Shown: positions 33,821-43,507, counted from the stretch's first letter. The stretch is 64,000 bases of DNA from Archangium gephyra (GCA_003243425.1 QFQP01000005.1:124001-188000); one strand, 5' to 3'. The notes: generated from the sequence alone by a model not told the origin. A program made the numbers and translations.

Positions 33821-34243
33821 TCAACGGAACAAGAGGATCAGCAGCGTCAGCACGACGAGAACTCCCGAGCTGATCAACGCCAGGAGGATCCACGCGCCGA
33901 ACTGGTGGAGCTTGATGGCCTTCTGCCGTTGCTCCGGCGTCTTCATCACCGGCGTCACGCTCGGCATTGACGCCCCTGCGAACCCGTCACCTGCCGAACG
34001 CTTCAAGGCCGTGCGTCGCGGTGCGCTCGTCTCTTTCGCCGGCGCGTCGAAGAGCGGCTTCTTCGTCGGCACTTCCTCGGGCTCGAGGTCCAACGTGTTG
34101 GGCACCACGGGCTCGAGGTCGAGCGTGTTCGCCGGCGACACCGGGTCGAGCTGCGTGACGGTCTCGGCCACTCGGGGCAGCGTCGGCTCCGTCGTCTGCA
34201 CCGGCGCAAGTTCCGGATCGGTGATGTCGGGCTCGTCGGGCAC
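33821..34243 (-). CDS. Tail-anchored hypothetical protein
   Basis: This 140-residue protein has an acidic, Pro-rich cytosolic part with two near-identical units (NTLDLEPVVP and NTLDLEPEEVP) and one C-terminal transmembrane helix (GAWILLALISSGVLVVLTLLILL). No known domain. It uses a GTG start. The short repeat suggests a flexible interaction tail. Confidence 0.65.
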   Translation of the reverse strand: MPDEPDITDPELAPVQTTEPTLPRVAETVTQLDPVSPANTLDLEPVVPNTLDLEPEEVPTKKPLFDAPAKETSAPRRTALKRSAGDGFAGASMPSVTPVMKTPEQRQKAIKLHQFGAWILLALISSGVLVVLTLLILLFR

Positions 34244-34268
34244 GACTGGTCATTAGACACGTCTCACC

Positions 34269-35708
34269 ATGAGCCTCAAGCCGCGTTACCCCTACTTCCT
34301 CGCCAACGAAGCGGTGTTCGCCAACGAAGACCTCGAGGTGACCGACAAGTTCACCGGCAAGGTCGCCACGAAGGTCGCCATGGCCGACGAGAAGGCCATC
34401 GACGCGGCCATCGAGGCCGCCGCTGGGGCGCAACTGAAGATGGCGGCGGTGGCTCCGTACGAGCGGCGCGACGTGCTCATGCACTGCGTGAAGCGCTTCA
34501 CCGAGCGCGCCGACGAGCTGGCGATGGCGCTGTGCATCGAAGCCGGCAAGCCCATCAACGATTCGAAGGGCGAAGTGACGCGGCTCATCGACACCTTTCG
34601 CGAGGCCGCCGAAGAGGCGACGCGCATCGGTGGCGAGGTGCTCAACCTCGAGATCTCGAAGCGCGCGAAGGGCTATCGCGGCATGACGAAGCGGGTGCCC
34701 ATTGGCCCGTGCAGCTTCATCAGCCCCTTCAACTTTCCGTTGAACCTCGCGGCGCACAAGGTCGCGCCGGCCATCGCCGCGGGTTGCACCTGGGTGCTCA
34801 AGCCCGCGAGCCGCACGCCGGTTGGCGCGTTGTTGATTGGTGAAGTGCTCGCCGAGACGTCGCTCCCGAAGGGCGCGTTCAGCATTCTCCCCGCGCATCG
34901 CGAAGGGGCAGATCTGTTCACCACCGATGAGCGGTTCAAGTTGTTGTCGTTCACCGGTTCACCCGCGGTGGGCTGGGACCTCAAGGCGCGCGCGGGAAAG
35001 AAGAAGGTGGTGCTCGAGCTGGGTGGCAACGCGGCGTGCATCGTCGATGAGGACCAACGCGAGCGCCTCGACGACGTCGTGAAGCGGCTGGTGTTCGGCG
35101 GCTTCTATCAATCGGGTCAGAGCTGCATTTCGGTGCAGCGCATCATCGTGCACGAGGCGCTCTACGAAGCCCTGCGCGAGAAGCTGGTGCTGGCGGTGCG
35201 CGCGCTCGTCGCCGGAGATCCGAAGGACGAGAAGACGTTCCTGGGGCCGATGATCTCCGAGAAGGAAGCGAAGCGACTCCACGAGTGGATTCAGGCGGCG
35301 AAGAGCGCGGGCGGCAAGGTGCTGTGCGGTGGCGGTCGCGACGGCGCGATGCTCGAGGCCACGGTGATGGAGCACGTGCCCAGCAATCAGAAGCTCGTCA
35401 CCGAAGAGGCCTTCGGCCCGGTGGTGGTGCTGTCGAAGGTCGGCTCGTTCGACGAAGCGCTGGCCGAGGTGAATGACACGAAGTTCGGGCTGCAGGCCGG
35501 CGTGTTCACCAATGACCTTCATCGCGCGATGAAGGCGTGGGACGCGCTCGAGGTCGGCGGCGTGTTGATCAACGAAGTGCCGAGCTGGCGCGTCGACAAC
35601 ATGCCGTACGGCGGCGTGCGCGAGTCGGGGCTCGGTCGCGAAGGCGTGAAGTACGCCATCGAAGGCATGACCGAGCAGCGGCTGTTGGTCGTTCGCGACG
35701 CGGCGTGA
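34269..35708 (+). CDS. Aldehyde dehydrogenase (NAD(P)+-dependent)
   Basis: This 479-residue enzyme belongs to the ALDH superfamily. The catalytic Cys286 lies in SGQSCISVQR and the general base Glu250 in VLELGGNAA. The coenzyme-binding block FISPFNFPLNLAAHKVAPAIAAG and the substrate-channel residues NMPYGGVRESGLGREG are typical. It oxidises an aldehyde to the acid; the closest-looking subgroup includes lactaldehyde and non-phosphorylating glyceraldehyde-3-phosphate dehydrogenases, but the substrate is not certain. The next gene converges 70 bp away. Confidence 0.9.
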   Translation: MSLKPRYPYFLANEAVFANEDLEVTDKFTGKVATKVAMADEKAIDAAIEAAAGAQLKMAAVAPYERRDVLMHCVKRFTERADELAMALCIEAGKPINDSKGEVTRLIDTFREAAEEATRIGGEVLNLEISKRAKGYRGMTKRVPIGPCSFISPFNFPLNLAAHKVAPAIAAGCTWVLKPASRTPVGALLIGEVLAETSLPKGAFSILPAHREGADLFTTDERFKLLSFTGSPAVGWDLKARAGKKKVVLELGGNAACIVDEDQRERLDDVVKRLVFGGFYQSGQSCISVQRIIVHEALYEALREKLVLAVRALVAGDPKDEKTFLGPMISEKEAKRLHEWIQAAKSAGGKVLCGGGRDGAMLEATVMEHVPSNQKLVTEEAFGPVVVLSKVGSFDEALAEVNDTKFGLQAGVFTNDLHRAMKAWDALEVGGVLINEVPSWRVDNMPYGGVRESGLGREGVKYAIEGMTEQRLLVVRDAA

Positions 35709-35777
35709 GCGGTGGGCACGTGCACACACCGCCCCACTGAACAGCTGTCCATTCATTTCTCTATGCGGGCTCCACGC

Positions 35778-37515
35778 TCACTCACCAACGAGCGTGCGCA
35801 CCGAACCGTCGGCGTTCGGCAACGGCACCCAGAAGCGCCCACCGTCGATCGCGCGCAGCGGCGTTGCACACTGACCCTGCGGCACGTCGACCAACAGCCG
35901 CGGCTCGGCGCTGAGGTCGGCGGGCACTTCGAACAAGCGCTCACGTGACGCCGCGCTCGGCACGAACTCCGTGAAGTGAAGCGTCGACGCCACCTGCTTC
36001 GCTGACTCTTCCGGCGCGCCCATCGCCCGAACGAAGCCCGGCGCCTCACAGCGCGAGGTCGCCGAGTACGGCGCCTGGTACGGCTCGTTCAGGTTGAGCG
36101 ATTCGTCAGCCGCACCACGCGCTGCGTCGGCAGGTGCCACGCGGTCAGGCCATTGGAGCCGCCGCTCGGACTGGCCGTCGCCAGCAGCACGGTCTGCATC
36201 TGCGGCAACGAGCTCGCGCCGCCCATCGACCGCGCGTCGACGAGCCGCACCGGCCGGCCCCCGAGCTTCACGGCTTGCGTCGCGGTGATGACCCAGAAGG
36301 CTTCACGGCTCTGCAGCACGACGCCGCGACCATCACCCACCGCGGTCAGCACGCCCGGCGACACCCCCAGCGTCTGCACTGCGCCGGTCGCGAGGTCGAT
36401 TCGACGCATCGACTCCGTGGGCTGGTCGAAGAACACCGCGAAGTGCTCCCGGCCCGCGACCGCCAACGTGCGCCGCCCTTCGAACGCCCCGACCTTCACG
36501 CGCCGCTGGTCGAACTCGCCGCGGCCATCGACGAACAGGTACGGCGTGCCGTCGGCCTGCGGGTGCGAACGGAACACGGGGAAGCGGTTCGCGGGCGCCA
36601 CCGACATCCAGTCACTTTCGTTGAAGGGCAACGTGGTGCGCCGGGTGACGCGGCCCACCACGTCGGCGCTGATCACCTCGCGGTGGGGCCAGCCTTCGAA
36701 CACGTGAACGAAGTCGCCGTCGACGCCGTGGTCGAAGACCTGTGACGACAGGGTCTCCCACGGTTGATCATCTTCCGGCGCCACCACGACCCGCTTCTCG
36801 GGAGGCAGGCTGATCAGAAACCGGCCGTCACTCAGCTCCGCTTCGACCCACGTCGAGGTCGGCTCACCGCGCAACACCCTGGGCGCTTCGAAGGGCGCGC
36901 GCGTCGCGCGGTACTGCGGCCCCAGCGTGTCGCAGGTGTGCTCGTCGATGAGGTTCACACGCGCGTAGCTGCCCTGCGCCGTGAAGGAATCGTCGATGAA
37001 GTCCGAGGTCACCACGGGGAGCTCCATGGCGGAGGCGCCGTCGAGCAGCGACACCAACCGCCACGTGCCGCGAAACCGGTTCATGGTCGAACCATCGCCG
37101 CGTCGGCACACGTCGCGCGTCGCCACCTCGAGCACCGCCGCGTGTCGGCAATCGCGCGTCACCACGCCGGTGGCCACGGGCGAGAGGTTCGCGCGCGAGC
37201 GGATCAACGCGCCATCATCGCCACGCCACTCGTAGTCGCACGCGCCGCCATCGCAGTGGCGCTCCACGACGAACGACGACGCGTTCACGCCCCAGGGCTT
37301 GCCTTCGAGCGTGCCCAGTTCCGTCAGTTGATGCGGGAGGCCGCGGCGATCCACCCAATCGAGCAACGTCAGTTCTCCGGCGCCGACGACACCCGCGTCA
37401 GGGGCGCCGCGTCGGGCTCGTCACACAGAGTCGAATTTCCGAGGCACGGCTCCTCGGCCGGTCGCGGACAGGCGCAGAGAACAGCAGCGAACAACACCAC
37501 CCATCTCGAGTTCAT
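35778..37515 (-). pseudogene. Frameshifted lipoprotein of about 578 residues (two 1-bp deletions)
   Basis: Reading starts at ATG 37515 with a signal peptide and lipobox (MNSRWVVLFAAVLCAC). Near 37401-37404 (GGGG run, expected five G) the frame shifts into a 425-residue open frame (WVDRRGLPHQLTELGTLEGK..., ending PTQRVVRLTNRST). At about 36104 a second single base is missing, after which the last 110 residues continue (LTESLNLNEPYQAPYSATSR... to VRTLVGE). The joined protein is a beta-rich, WD/kelch-like series of strands with no recognised domain. Both breaks look like short-run indels, so either sequencing error or recent decay is possible. Confidence 0.68.
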
Positions 37516-37565
37516 GGGCGCGTACAGAACAAGCAACGTGCCAGTCGCGTGGCATGCTGCGGCCC

Positions 37566-39230
37566 ATGCGACTTCGCGTCTTCGCGCTCCTGTGCCTTGG
37601 CTTCATGGGCTGCCCCGACCCGGAACCCGGCTCGTGCAGGGAAGACGGTGACTGCAAACGCGGCGAGGCCTGCTGCGACGGCAAGTGCCGCAACGTCGAG
37701 ACCGACAGCACCAACTGTGGCGGCTGCAACGTGGTGTGCGCGTTCGACAACACCACGCCGTCGTGCAGCGCGGGCCGCTGTCAGCTCAACTGCAAGCAGG
37801 GCTTCGGCAACTGCGACGGCGTGCGCGACAACGGCTGCGAGTACGTGACGGCCAACGACGTGAACAACTGCGGCGTGTGCGGGAAGGTCTGCATGTCGGT
37901 GAACGCCGCGCCGGTGTGTTCGGAGTCGCGCTGCAGCACCGGCCAGTGCGACGAGCACTTCGGCAACTGCAACGACGACGACATCGACGGCTGTGAAATC
38001 GACACGCGCGTTTCGCTCAACCACTGCGGCGCCTGCGGCAACAGGTGCGTGCTCGCCCACGCCACGGCGCGCTGTGAGACCAGCGCCTGCGCGGTCGCCA
38101 GCTGCGAGACGAACTGGGGCAACTGCGACGGTCAGCCGGCCAACGGCTGCGAGCGTGACTTCACCAGCGACGCCCTGCACTGCGGTGCCTGCAACAAGGC
38201 GTGCGGGCCCGGGCAGCAGTGCGTCGACTCGTTGTGCCGCGCCAATGAGCTCATCGTGTTCGGAGGCCGGCTCAACTTCGTCAGCTCCAGCGTGTTCCGC
38301 GACGTGACGAAGTTCGATCTCGCGACCAACCAGTTCGTGGCGCTCTCGCCCACCGGCAACATTCCGGGCCGCGCGGGCCACGTGGCCGGTTGGGACCTGC
38401 CGCGAAATCGCATGGTGGTGTTCGGCGGCATCGACGGCGCGGGCACCGCGGTGGCCAACGACACCTGGGTGCTCGACTTCGCAGTGGTGCCACCGGCGTG
38501 GAGCAAACTGACGACCACCGGCACGCCGCCCACCCCGCGCTACGCGTCAGCCGCGGCGGTCGATACGCGCGAGTGGAAGTTCTACGTGTTCGGCGGCACC
38601 ACCGAAGCGGGCGCGCCGTTGAGCGACCTGTACGTGCTCGACCTCGCGACCGCGAAGTGGACCGAGGTTCACGGCAGCGCCGCCGACGGTGGCCCGGGCG
38701 TCCGCTTCAACGCGCGCGCGGCGTATGACCCGGTGGAGCGCAAGGTGCTCCTCTACGGCGGCAACCACGGCGTCATCTTCACCGACCTCGGCGAGCTCTG
38801 GCAGTTCGACACCACGACGAAGTGGTGGATTCCCTCGCCGATTCCTCCGTACCCGTCGGGCTGGGCGCCGGCGCGCGCGGCGGGTGCGTTGTTCGGTGGC
38901 CACCCCGCGCACCTCTTCTCGGGTGTGGTGTCGTTGATGAACCCGCCGGCGGTGGTGTTCGACGACACGCAGGCCATCGACGTGAGCAACACCGAGCCGT
39001 GGACCAACCTGAACAAGTTCGGGCCGCGCGCGCGCTTCAATGCCGCGCACGTCGAGCGTGACGGGCTCCTCTATGTCTACGCAGGTGGCGAGGTGGACAA
39101 CGAGGGCCAGCGTACGCTGCACGACTTCTGGGTGTTCACGCCCGACGGCGGCACGTGGTCGATGGTGAACGACGGTGGGCTCTCGGTGAACCCGAGCGCG
39201 CGCCTGTCGGCGACGATGATCGCGCGGTGA
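37566..39230 (+). CDS. Lipoprotein with Cys-rich repeats and Kelch-type beta-propeller
   Basis: This 554-residue protein starts at ATG 37566 with signal peptide and lipobox FMGC. The first 220 residues contain four NCGxCxxxC-type repeats (NCGGCNVVC, NCGVCGKVC, HCGACGNRC, HCGACNKAC) typical of myxobacterial secreted proteins; the C-terminal part (about 230-554) has Kelch repeats (LIVFGGRLNFVSSSVFRDV, RNRMVVFGGIDGAGTAV, WKFYVFGGTTEAGAPLSDLYV, KVLLYGGNHGVIFTDLGELW). Kelch propellers bind proteins or sugars. It is probably surface-exposed. It stands alone with its own promoter. Confidence 0.87.
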   Translation: MRLRVFALLCLGFMGCPDPEPGSCREDGDCKRGEACCDGKCRNVETDSTNCGGCNVVCAFDNTTPSCSAGRCQLNCKQGFGNCDGVRDNGCEYVTANDVNNCGVCGKVCMSVNAAPVCSESRCSTGQCDEHFGNCNDDDIDGCEIDTRVSLNHCGACGNRCVLAHATARCETSACAVASCETNWGNCDGQPANGCERDFTSDALHCGACNKACGPGQQCVDSLCRANELIVFGGRLNFVSSSVFRDVTKFDLATNQFVALSPTGNIPGRAGHVAGWDLPRNRMVVFGGIDGAGTAVANDTWVLDFAVVPPAWSKLTTTGTPPTPRYASAAAVDTREWKFYVFGGTTEAGAPLSDLYVLDLATAKWTEVHGSAADGGPGVRFNARAAYDPVERKVLLYGGNHGVIFTDLGELWQFDTTTKWWIPSPIPPYPSGWAPARAAGALFGGHPAHLFSGVVSLMNPPAVVFDDTQAIDVSNTEPWTNLNKFGPRARFNAAHVERDGLLYVYAGGEVDNEGQRTLHDFWVFTPDGGTWSMVNDGGLSVNPSARLSATMIAR

Positions 39231-39480
39231 GGTGGGGCGGTTTCGCCAGCGCTTGACGACACCCGACGGCGCCTGAAGGGAGGCCGACCTCGAGGGCTCG
39301 AGCGTCTGCGCGTCGCCAACAGGCCCTCGGCCCGTCACGAGGTCGGCGCAGCTCGTTCTGGTCGTAGAAATTGACCGCTTTCGCTCAAAAAACGACGACA
39401 TGTTCGGCGAACGCAGTTGTGCGCCTACCGCTCGAGCGCGAGAGGCCCGTACGGACGAGCACGCACGAAATCCTCTGCGC
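39231..39480. other. Intergenic region carrying dispersed repeat copy 1
   Basis: This 250-bp gap lies between two convergent gene ends. It holds the 94-bp repeat listed at 39311-39404 and no supported gene. The open frame on the minus strand that begins within the repeat (MSSFFERKR...) lacks a ribosome binding site and overlaps the Kelch gene, so it is not called. Confidence 0.6.
39311..39404. repeat. 94-bp dispersed repeat, copy 1
   Basis: This segment aligns without gaps to 51024-51117, with about 84 of 94 positions identical. Landmarks shared by both copies are the central block CTCGTTCTGGTCGTAGAAAT and GCTTTCGCTCAAAAAA; on the minus strand the latter holds the sequence GCGAAAGC, a very stable mini-hairpin. 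Copy 1 lies between two convergent genes and copy 2 between two divergent genes. It is therefore not a promoter or terminator of one gene type but a dispersed element, perhaps a MITE-like or small-RNA-bearing repeat. Confidence 0.72.
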
Positions 39481-40164
39481 TCACGCTCCCTGTCGGCCGG
39501 CGCGACGCCACCACCGCAGCACCGGCCGCACGTTCGCCAACACCGGATTCAGTTCGACCTCGCGCTGACCGATGCCAAACGTCGTCGCCTCATCGCACGC
39601 GGCCTCGAACGTCCCGAACAGCCGGTCCCACACGATGAACACGCCACCCAGGTTCTTCCCCCGCAGCCCCGGGTGATTCGAGTGATGCGCGCGATGCAGG
39701 TACGGGCTGTTGAACACCCACCCCGCACGATTGAGCGCGCTCGGCAGCTTCGTGTGCAGCAGGAAGATGAGCGCCACGTGCACCGCGTACACCGGCAGGT
39801 AGACCTTCAACGGCACGCCCGCCGCCGCGAGCACGAGGTGAAAGCTCAGCACCGACAGCGGTGACAACACCGACGTGCGCAGCGACACCGACGCGTCGCA
39901 GTGCGTAGCCTGGTGATGCACCTCGTGAATCGCCCACAACATCGGCGAGCGGTGCTCACCGCGGTGCTGCCAGTAATAGAGAAAGTCGACGGCGATGAAG
40001 GCCGCCACGTACGCCAGCGGTGACTCACCCCAGGCCAGCGGCGTCACCTTCGTGATGAGCGCGTACACCCCGAGCACGAGACTGCCGGCGGTCAGACTCA
40101 CCAGCGCCGTCAGCGCTCCGCATGCGTAGTTGGAAAGCCGCTGCCGCCAGAGGTTCGCGTTCAT
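39481..40164 (-). CDS. Sterol desaturase/fatty acid hydroxylase family protein
   Basis: This 227-residue membrane enzyme has the diiron histidine clusters of the family: HRGEH (with DFLYYWQ before it), then HEVHHQATH and HRAHHS. Members hydroxylate or desaturate sterols, fatty acids or carotenoids with oxygen and an electron donor. Two or more transmembrane helices flank the clusters (VSLTAGSLVLGVYALI, VLSFHLVLAAAGVPLKVYL). The substrate is unknown. It is probably co-transcribed with the small proteins upstream. Confidence 0.88.
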   Translation of the reverse strand: MNANLWRQRLSNYACGALTALVSLTAGSLVLGVYALITKVTPLAWGESPLAYVAAFIAVDFLYYWQHRGEHRSPMLWAIHEVHHQATHCDASVSLRTSVLSPLSVLSFHLVLAAAGVPLKVYLPVYAVHVALIFLLHTKLPSALNRAGWVFNSPYLHRAHHSNHPGLRGKNLGGVFIVWDRLFGTFEAACDEATTFGIGQREVELNPVLANVRPVLRWWRRAGRQGA

Positions 40165-40232
40165 GGCTTGATGAACGCACGAACCGTCGATGACGTTGCG
40201 TTACGAAGGCATCGACCGTCGATAACTGCCAG

Positions 40233-40637
40233 TTACGCCGACGCGCGACGCGTGTACTGCGCCACCACCAGCGAACCACCCGTGGTGCGGCGGTGAACGC
40301 GCAACGACGACAGCTGACCGCTCACCGTGAGGGTCGGAGGCGCATTCAACGCGGGCCCCGCATCGCACACCTCGAGGCGCCAGCCATCGCTGCTGAAGAA
40401 CACCGACGCGACACCGCCCCGCGCCTGCGAGACCGCGCGGCTCGCCAGCTCGGCCAACGCCAGAGACAACGTCGTCGCTTCGTCGGGCATGAAGCCCGCG
40501 CGCATCGCCGCTTCGTTCACTTCGAACGCCGCCGCGTACGTCTGCGCCGAGTTGAAGCAATCCCACACATGCGCCTGAGGTGGCAGGAGCGAATCGAGAG
40601 AGGAGCCAGCCAGACCATGTGTTTCGACGACGAGCAT
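40233..40637 (-). CDS. Degenerate HATPase/anti-sigma-like protein
   Basis: This 134-residue protein resembles the RsbW/HATPase_c_2 fold: an N-terminal helix (FEVNEAAMRAGFMPDEATTL), the N-box-like helix SLALAELASRAVSQA and the G1-like motif VCDAGPAL. In active proteins the N-box contains Asn where Arg appears here (ELxxNA), so ATP binding may be lost. The C-terminus is VHRRTTGGSLVVAQYTRR. A role in a sigma-factor control switch is possible but unproven. It lies between a membrane protein gene and the desaturase-like gene on the same strand. Confidence 0.6.
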   Translation of the reverse strand: MLVVETHGLAGSSLDSLLPPQAHVWDCFNSAQTYAAAFEVNEAAMRAGFMPDEATTLSLALAELASRAVSQARGGVASVFFSSDGWRLEVCDAGPALNAPPTLTVSGQLSSLRVHRRTTGGSLVVAQYTRRASA

Positions 40638-40747
40638 GCGCGGGCCCAGAGCGAACTGCGTGCCACCCGTGTGACAGCGTCGATCCGCACAGTTGCGGGT
40701 GATGAGACGGGGTGACGGCCACCCGGGCTTTCAGAACTGAAACCCAC

Positions 40748-41092
40748 TCATGCAGTTACCGTTTCGTCAGTCGCGCGCCGCCACACGACGACGACCCACA
40801 CCACCATCGCCAGCGGCGCCATGACCGCGCCGACCCACAGGCGCAGCGAGTCGTGCATCGCGCCTGGAAAAATCGAGAGCAGCGCCAACGCCGCCGCGCC
40901 CAGCGCCGCGAGAATCAGGCTGCCGCGCGTGCGCAGCGTGGCGCTGGCGCCGGCCCACGCGCCCATCAGCCCGGTGAGCGCGAGCCCGGCCATCGACTCT
41001 TCGTTGACCAGCTGCGCGAGCACCGTCAACGAGGTGAGGAACACGTACAGGCTGGCGACCATCACGTGCACGATGCGTTGAAGCGTCCCCAT
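40748..41092 (-). CDS. Four-helix membrane protein, 114 residues
   Basis: The protein has about four hydrophobic segments: VHVMVASLYVFLTSLTVLA, MAGLALTGLMGAWAGASA, LILAALGAAALALLSIF and LWVGAVMAPLAMVVWVVVVW. No family is recognised. It has a short N-terminus (MGTLQRI) and an end that is charged (WRRATDETVTA). It is the first of three minus-strand genes in this stretch. Confidence 0.7.
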   Translation of the reverse strand: MGTLQRIVHVMVASLYVFLTSLTVLAQLVNEESMAGLALTGLMGAWAGASATLRTRGSLILAALGAAALALLSIFPGAMHDSLRLWVGAVMAPLAMVVWVVVVWRRATDETVTA

Positions 41093-41179
41093 GCGAACCG
41101 TTCAACGCTCGAGCCCTCCCGTGATTTCCGCGGATAAATCCGAGCCGTGATGCTCGACGACCGCGCGTAGGGTCGGCCG

Positions 41180-42046
41180 ATGTTCAGGCCGTTTCGGTTC
41201 GCGTGCGTCGTGGTGCTCCAGGGCTGCGTGGGGCTCATCAGCGAGGTTCCCCCTGACGCCGGCGAGCCCGACGCGAGCGTGTGGGACGCGGGCCTTCACG
41301 ACGCAGGCGATGACGATGACGATGACGACGCGGGCGTCGATGCGGGAGTGGACGCGGGTCGCGCCTGTCCCCCGCGCGCGTGGTGCGAGAACTTCGAGGG
41401 TGACGACGCCGGTTGGCGGCCGCAGCTCAGTGACGACGGCGGGCTCTTCACCGCGGTGCCGCCGGCGGGGTCACGGTCACCGGGGCGTGCGCTCCGCGTC
41501 GAACTCGAACGGGGCCGCGCGACCCTGCAGGTGGCACCGGCGCAGTTCTTCACGCCCGACGCCGGGTACCACGTGTTCGGCCGCGCGCTCTTCTTCGGCG
41601 AGCGCATGCCGGGCGACGCCGAGAGCCGCCGCCACGGCTGGGTCACGCTCGAAGGCCTCAGCCCCATGCACGGCACCTATTCACAGGTGGGCTTTCGTCA
41701 CGACAGCGGGCGCACGCCGTTCGCGAACTTCTTCGTCATCAACCCATGGCAGGACTGCTGGGGCTCGGGTCAACCGGCCGCCAGGGCCACGCCGGTGGGC
41801 CGGTGGTTCTGTTACGAGTGGGAGTTCGACTCCGCGGCTGGCGCGCTGCGCATGTGGCAGGACGGCGAGCTGCAGGTCGAAGCCGTCGGCATGGGTTCGG
41901 GTTGCACCGACGGCATGGCGACGCGGCCGTGGGTGTTGCCGGCGCAGCCGAGCCTGGGCATCGGGCTGTACACCTACGACGACGTCTCGCTGCGCGCGTG
42001 GGTCGACGACGTGGTGCTCGCCGAGACCCGCGTCGGCTGCGATTGA
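41180..42046 (+). CDS. Lipoprotein with Asp-Ala-Gly linker and concanavalin/laminin-G-like domain
   Basis: This 288-residue lipoprotein has signal peptide and lipobox (LQGC), then an acidic linker of DAG units and a run of aspartates (DDDDDDD), then a beta-rich domain from about residue 75. That domain contains RACPPRAWCENFEGDD, GRALRVELERGRATLQ, FVINPWQDCWGSG, and the terminal pattern LRAWVDDVVLAETRVGC that is common in concanavalin-like (polysaccharide lyase or LamG) domains. It could bind or process glycans on the cell surface. The linker has a low-complexity codon pattern. The stop TGA shares TGATCA with the converging DUF1552 gene. Confidence 0.78.
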   Translation: MFRPFRFACVVVLQGCVGLISEVPPDAGEPDASVWDAGLHDAGDDDDDDDAGVDAGVDAGRACPPRAWCENFEGDDAGWRPQLSDDGGLFTAVPPAGSRSPGRALRVELERGRATLQVAPAQFFTPDAGYHVFGRALFFGERMPGDAESRRHGWVTLEGLSPMHGTYSQVGFRHDSGRTPFANFFVINPWQDCWGSGQPAARATPVGRWFCYEWEFDSAAGALRMWQDGELQVEAVGMGSGCTDGMATRPWVLPAQPSLGIGLYTYDDVSLRAWVDDVVLAETRVGCD

Positions 42047-43507
42047 TCAACTGGCGTCGAAGAGTTCAGCCAGCGGGCCCGGCGCGATGCGCGTCGCGCC
42101 TTCGCTGCCGAACAGCTCGAGCTTCTCACCGACGACGGGCCCGCCGATGGTCTGCCAGAGGTTCGAGAGCTGCCGGTGCTGCGCGCCGTTGGCGATGTCG
42201 GGGTACACGACCGTGCGGCCACCCGTCTCGAGGCCGAGCGCGCCGCCGCCCAGCATCAACACCGGAAACTCGCTCGCGCCCGAGTGATGACCGTCGCCGT
42301 TGTCCGACGTGTAGAGGAGCACCGTGTGGTCGAGCATGGTGCCGCTGGTGCCCGGTTCGGGCGTGGCGTCGAGGTCGCGCGCGATGGACACGAGCGCTTC
42401 GACCTCCGCGCGCCACACGTCGAAGAAGGCCGCGCGCCGTTGCTGCCGCTGCACGACGACCGAGCCCGCGTCGCCGGCCTGGCTGTTGTAGTTGTGCCGC
42501 TCGTCGTGGTTCTGCTTGCCGGCGAGCGGGCCGAACTCGGCGCCGTAGTCGATGCTGTGGAACGCGCCTCCGACGCCCATGCCGATGACGGCGACGTTGC
42601 TCACGCCGAAGCGGAGCCCCGCTGACACCGTCTTGCAGTGGTCGCGCAACTGGTCGAGCGGCGCGCGGCCCGCGGTGGGCTTCGGCGGCAACATCGCGCC
42701 GTTGGCGGCGGCGGCGACGGCGCGGAAACGGTCGAGGTCCTGCGTCATGTCGTCGACGGCCCCGCGGTACTGCGCAACCTGCGCGGCGGTCTTTGCGCTC
42801 GGGGCCACGTGCGCCGCCAACTGCGAACGCGCGAGGCTCAACACGTCGGCCCGCTCTGCGAGCTGCGCGAGCCCATCGGCCGACGCGAGCGGCGCGACAT
42901 AGGCGGTCCACGCGGCCAACGTGGAGTTGAGCATCGGCAACGGGCGACCGGCCGCCGCGGCGCACGTGGTGTACGCGATGGTGGTGCCGCCATCGGGGTT
43001 GTACCCGACGCGCATCGCCGCGAGGGGCGTGCGCGCACCACCGGCGCCGCGCACCGAAGGCAACGCGGCGAGGTACGCGTCGAGCGTGGGCCCACCGGGG
43101 CTCCCCGCGATGGTGCGCGTCGACGAGAGCACGCCGTGACTCGCGGCGTGCGAGCCGCCGGTGATGCGCGACGAGAGCCCCAGCACCACGCACGCCTTCG
43201 ACGCGAGGTTGCCGAGGTTCACGAGCGCCGGCGCGGTGGTGAGGTCGCCGTTGAGAACCTCGGGGCCGCTCATGCGACCGTACGAGACCGCGCCGTCTTC
43301 GCCCCACCGCCCGTCGTCTGGAATCGGGGTACCGCCGCGGTTGATGCGCGCGAAGTCGCGCAGCTCGGGTGTCATCAACACGCGGCCGTCGAAGCCGTTG
43401 CCTGACAGCATGAAGACGAAGCGCCGCGGTGTGGCCGGCGCCGCGAAAGCACGCCGCGCGCCGAGCAGGCCGGCGGCGCCCACCAGGAAGTGTCGTCGGT
43501 TCATCAT
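42047..43507 (-). CDS. DUF1552 family exported protein (Tat-type signal)
   Basis: This 486-residue protein begins with MMNRRHFLVGAAGLLG, a twin-arginine-like signal (RR-x-F-L) ending near AFAAP. The DUF1552 blocks are visible: FVFMLSGNGFDGRVL, GRMSGPEVLNGDLTTAPALVNLGNLA, and LLYTSDNGDGHHSG. DUF1552 proteins are common beside DUF1592 cytochrome-type proteins in Myxococcales and Planctomycetes. The ATG at 43507 overlaps the stop of the DUF1592 gene (ATGA), so they are co-translated. The role is unknown. Confidence 0.87.
   Translation of the reverse strand: MMNRRHFLVGAAGLLGARRAFAAPATPRRFVFMLSGNGFDGRVLMTPELRDFARINRGGTPIPDDGRWGEDGAVSYGRMSGPEVLNGDLTTAPALVNLGNLASKACVVLGLSSRITGGSHAASHGVLSSTRTIAGSPGGPTLDAYLAALPSVRGAGGARTPLAAMRVGYNPDGGTTIAYTTCAAAAGRPLPMLNSTLAAWTAYVAPLASADGLAQLAERADVLSLARSQLAAHVAPSAKTAAQVAQYRGAVDDMTQDLDRFRAVAAAANGAMLPPKPTAGRAPLDQLRDHCKTVSAGLRFGVSNVAVIGMGVGGAFHSIDYGAEFGPLAGKQNHDERHNYNSQAGDAGSVVVQRQQRRAAFFDVWRAEVEALVSIARDLDATPEPGTSGTMLDHTVLLYTSDNGDGHHSGASEFPVLMLGGGALGLETGGRTVVYPDIANGAQHRQLSNLWQTIGGPVVGEKLELFGSEGATRIAPGPLAELFDAS

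Noticed and set aside
37421..37756. Minus-strand 111-residue frame next to the Kelch gene
   Set aside because: It overlaps the Kelch signal peptide and has no domain; the lipoprotein start at 37515 in another frame explains the region.
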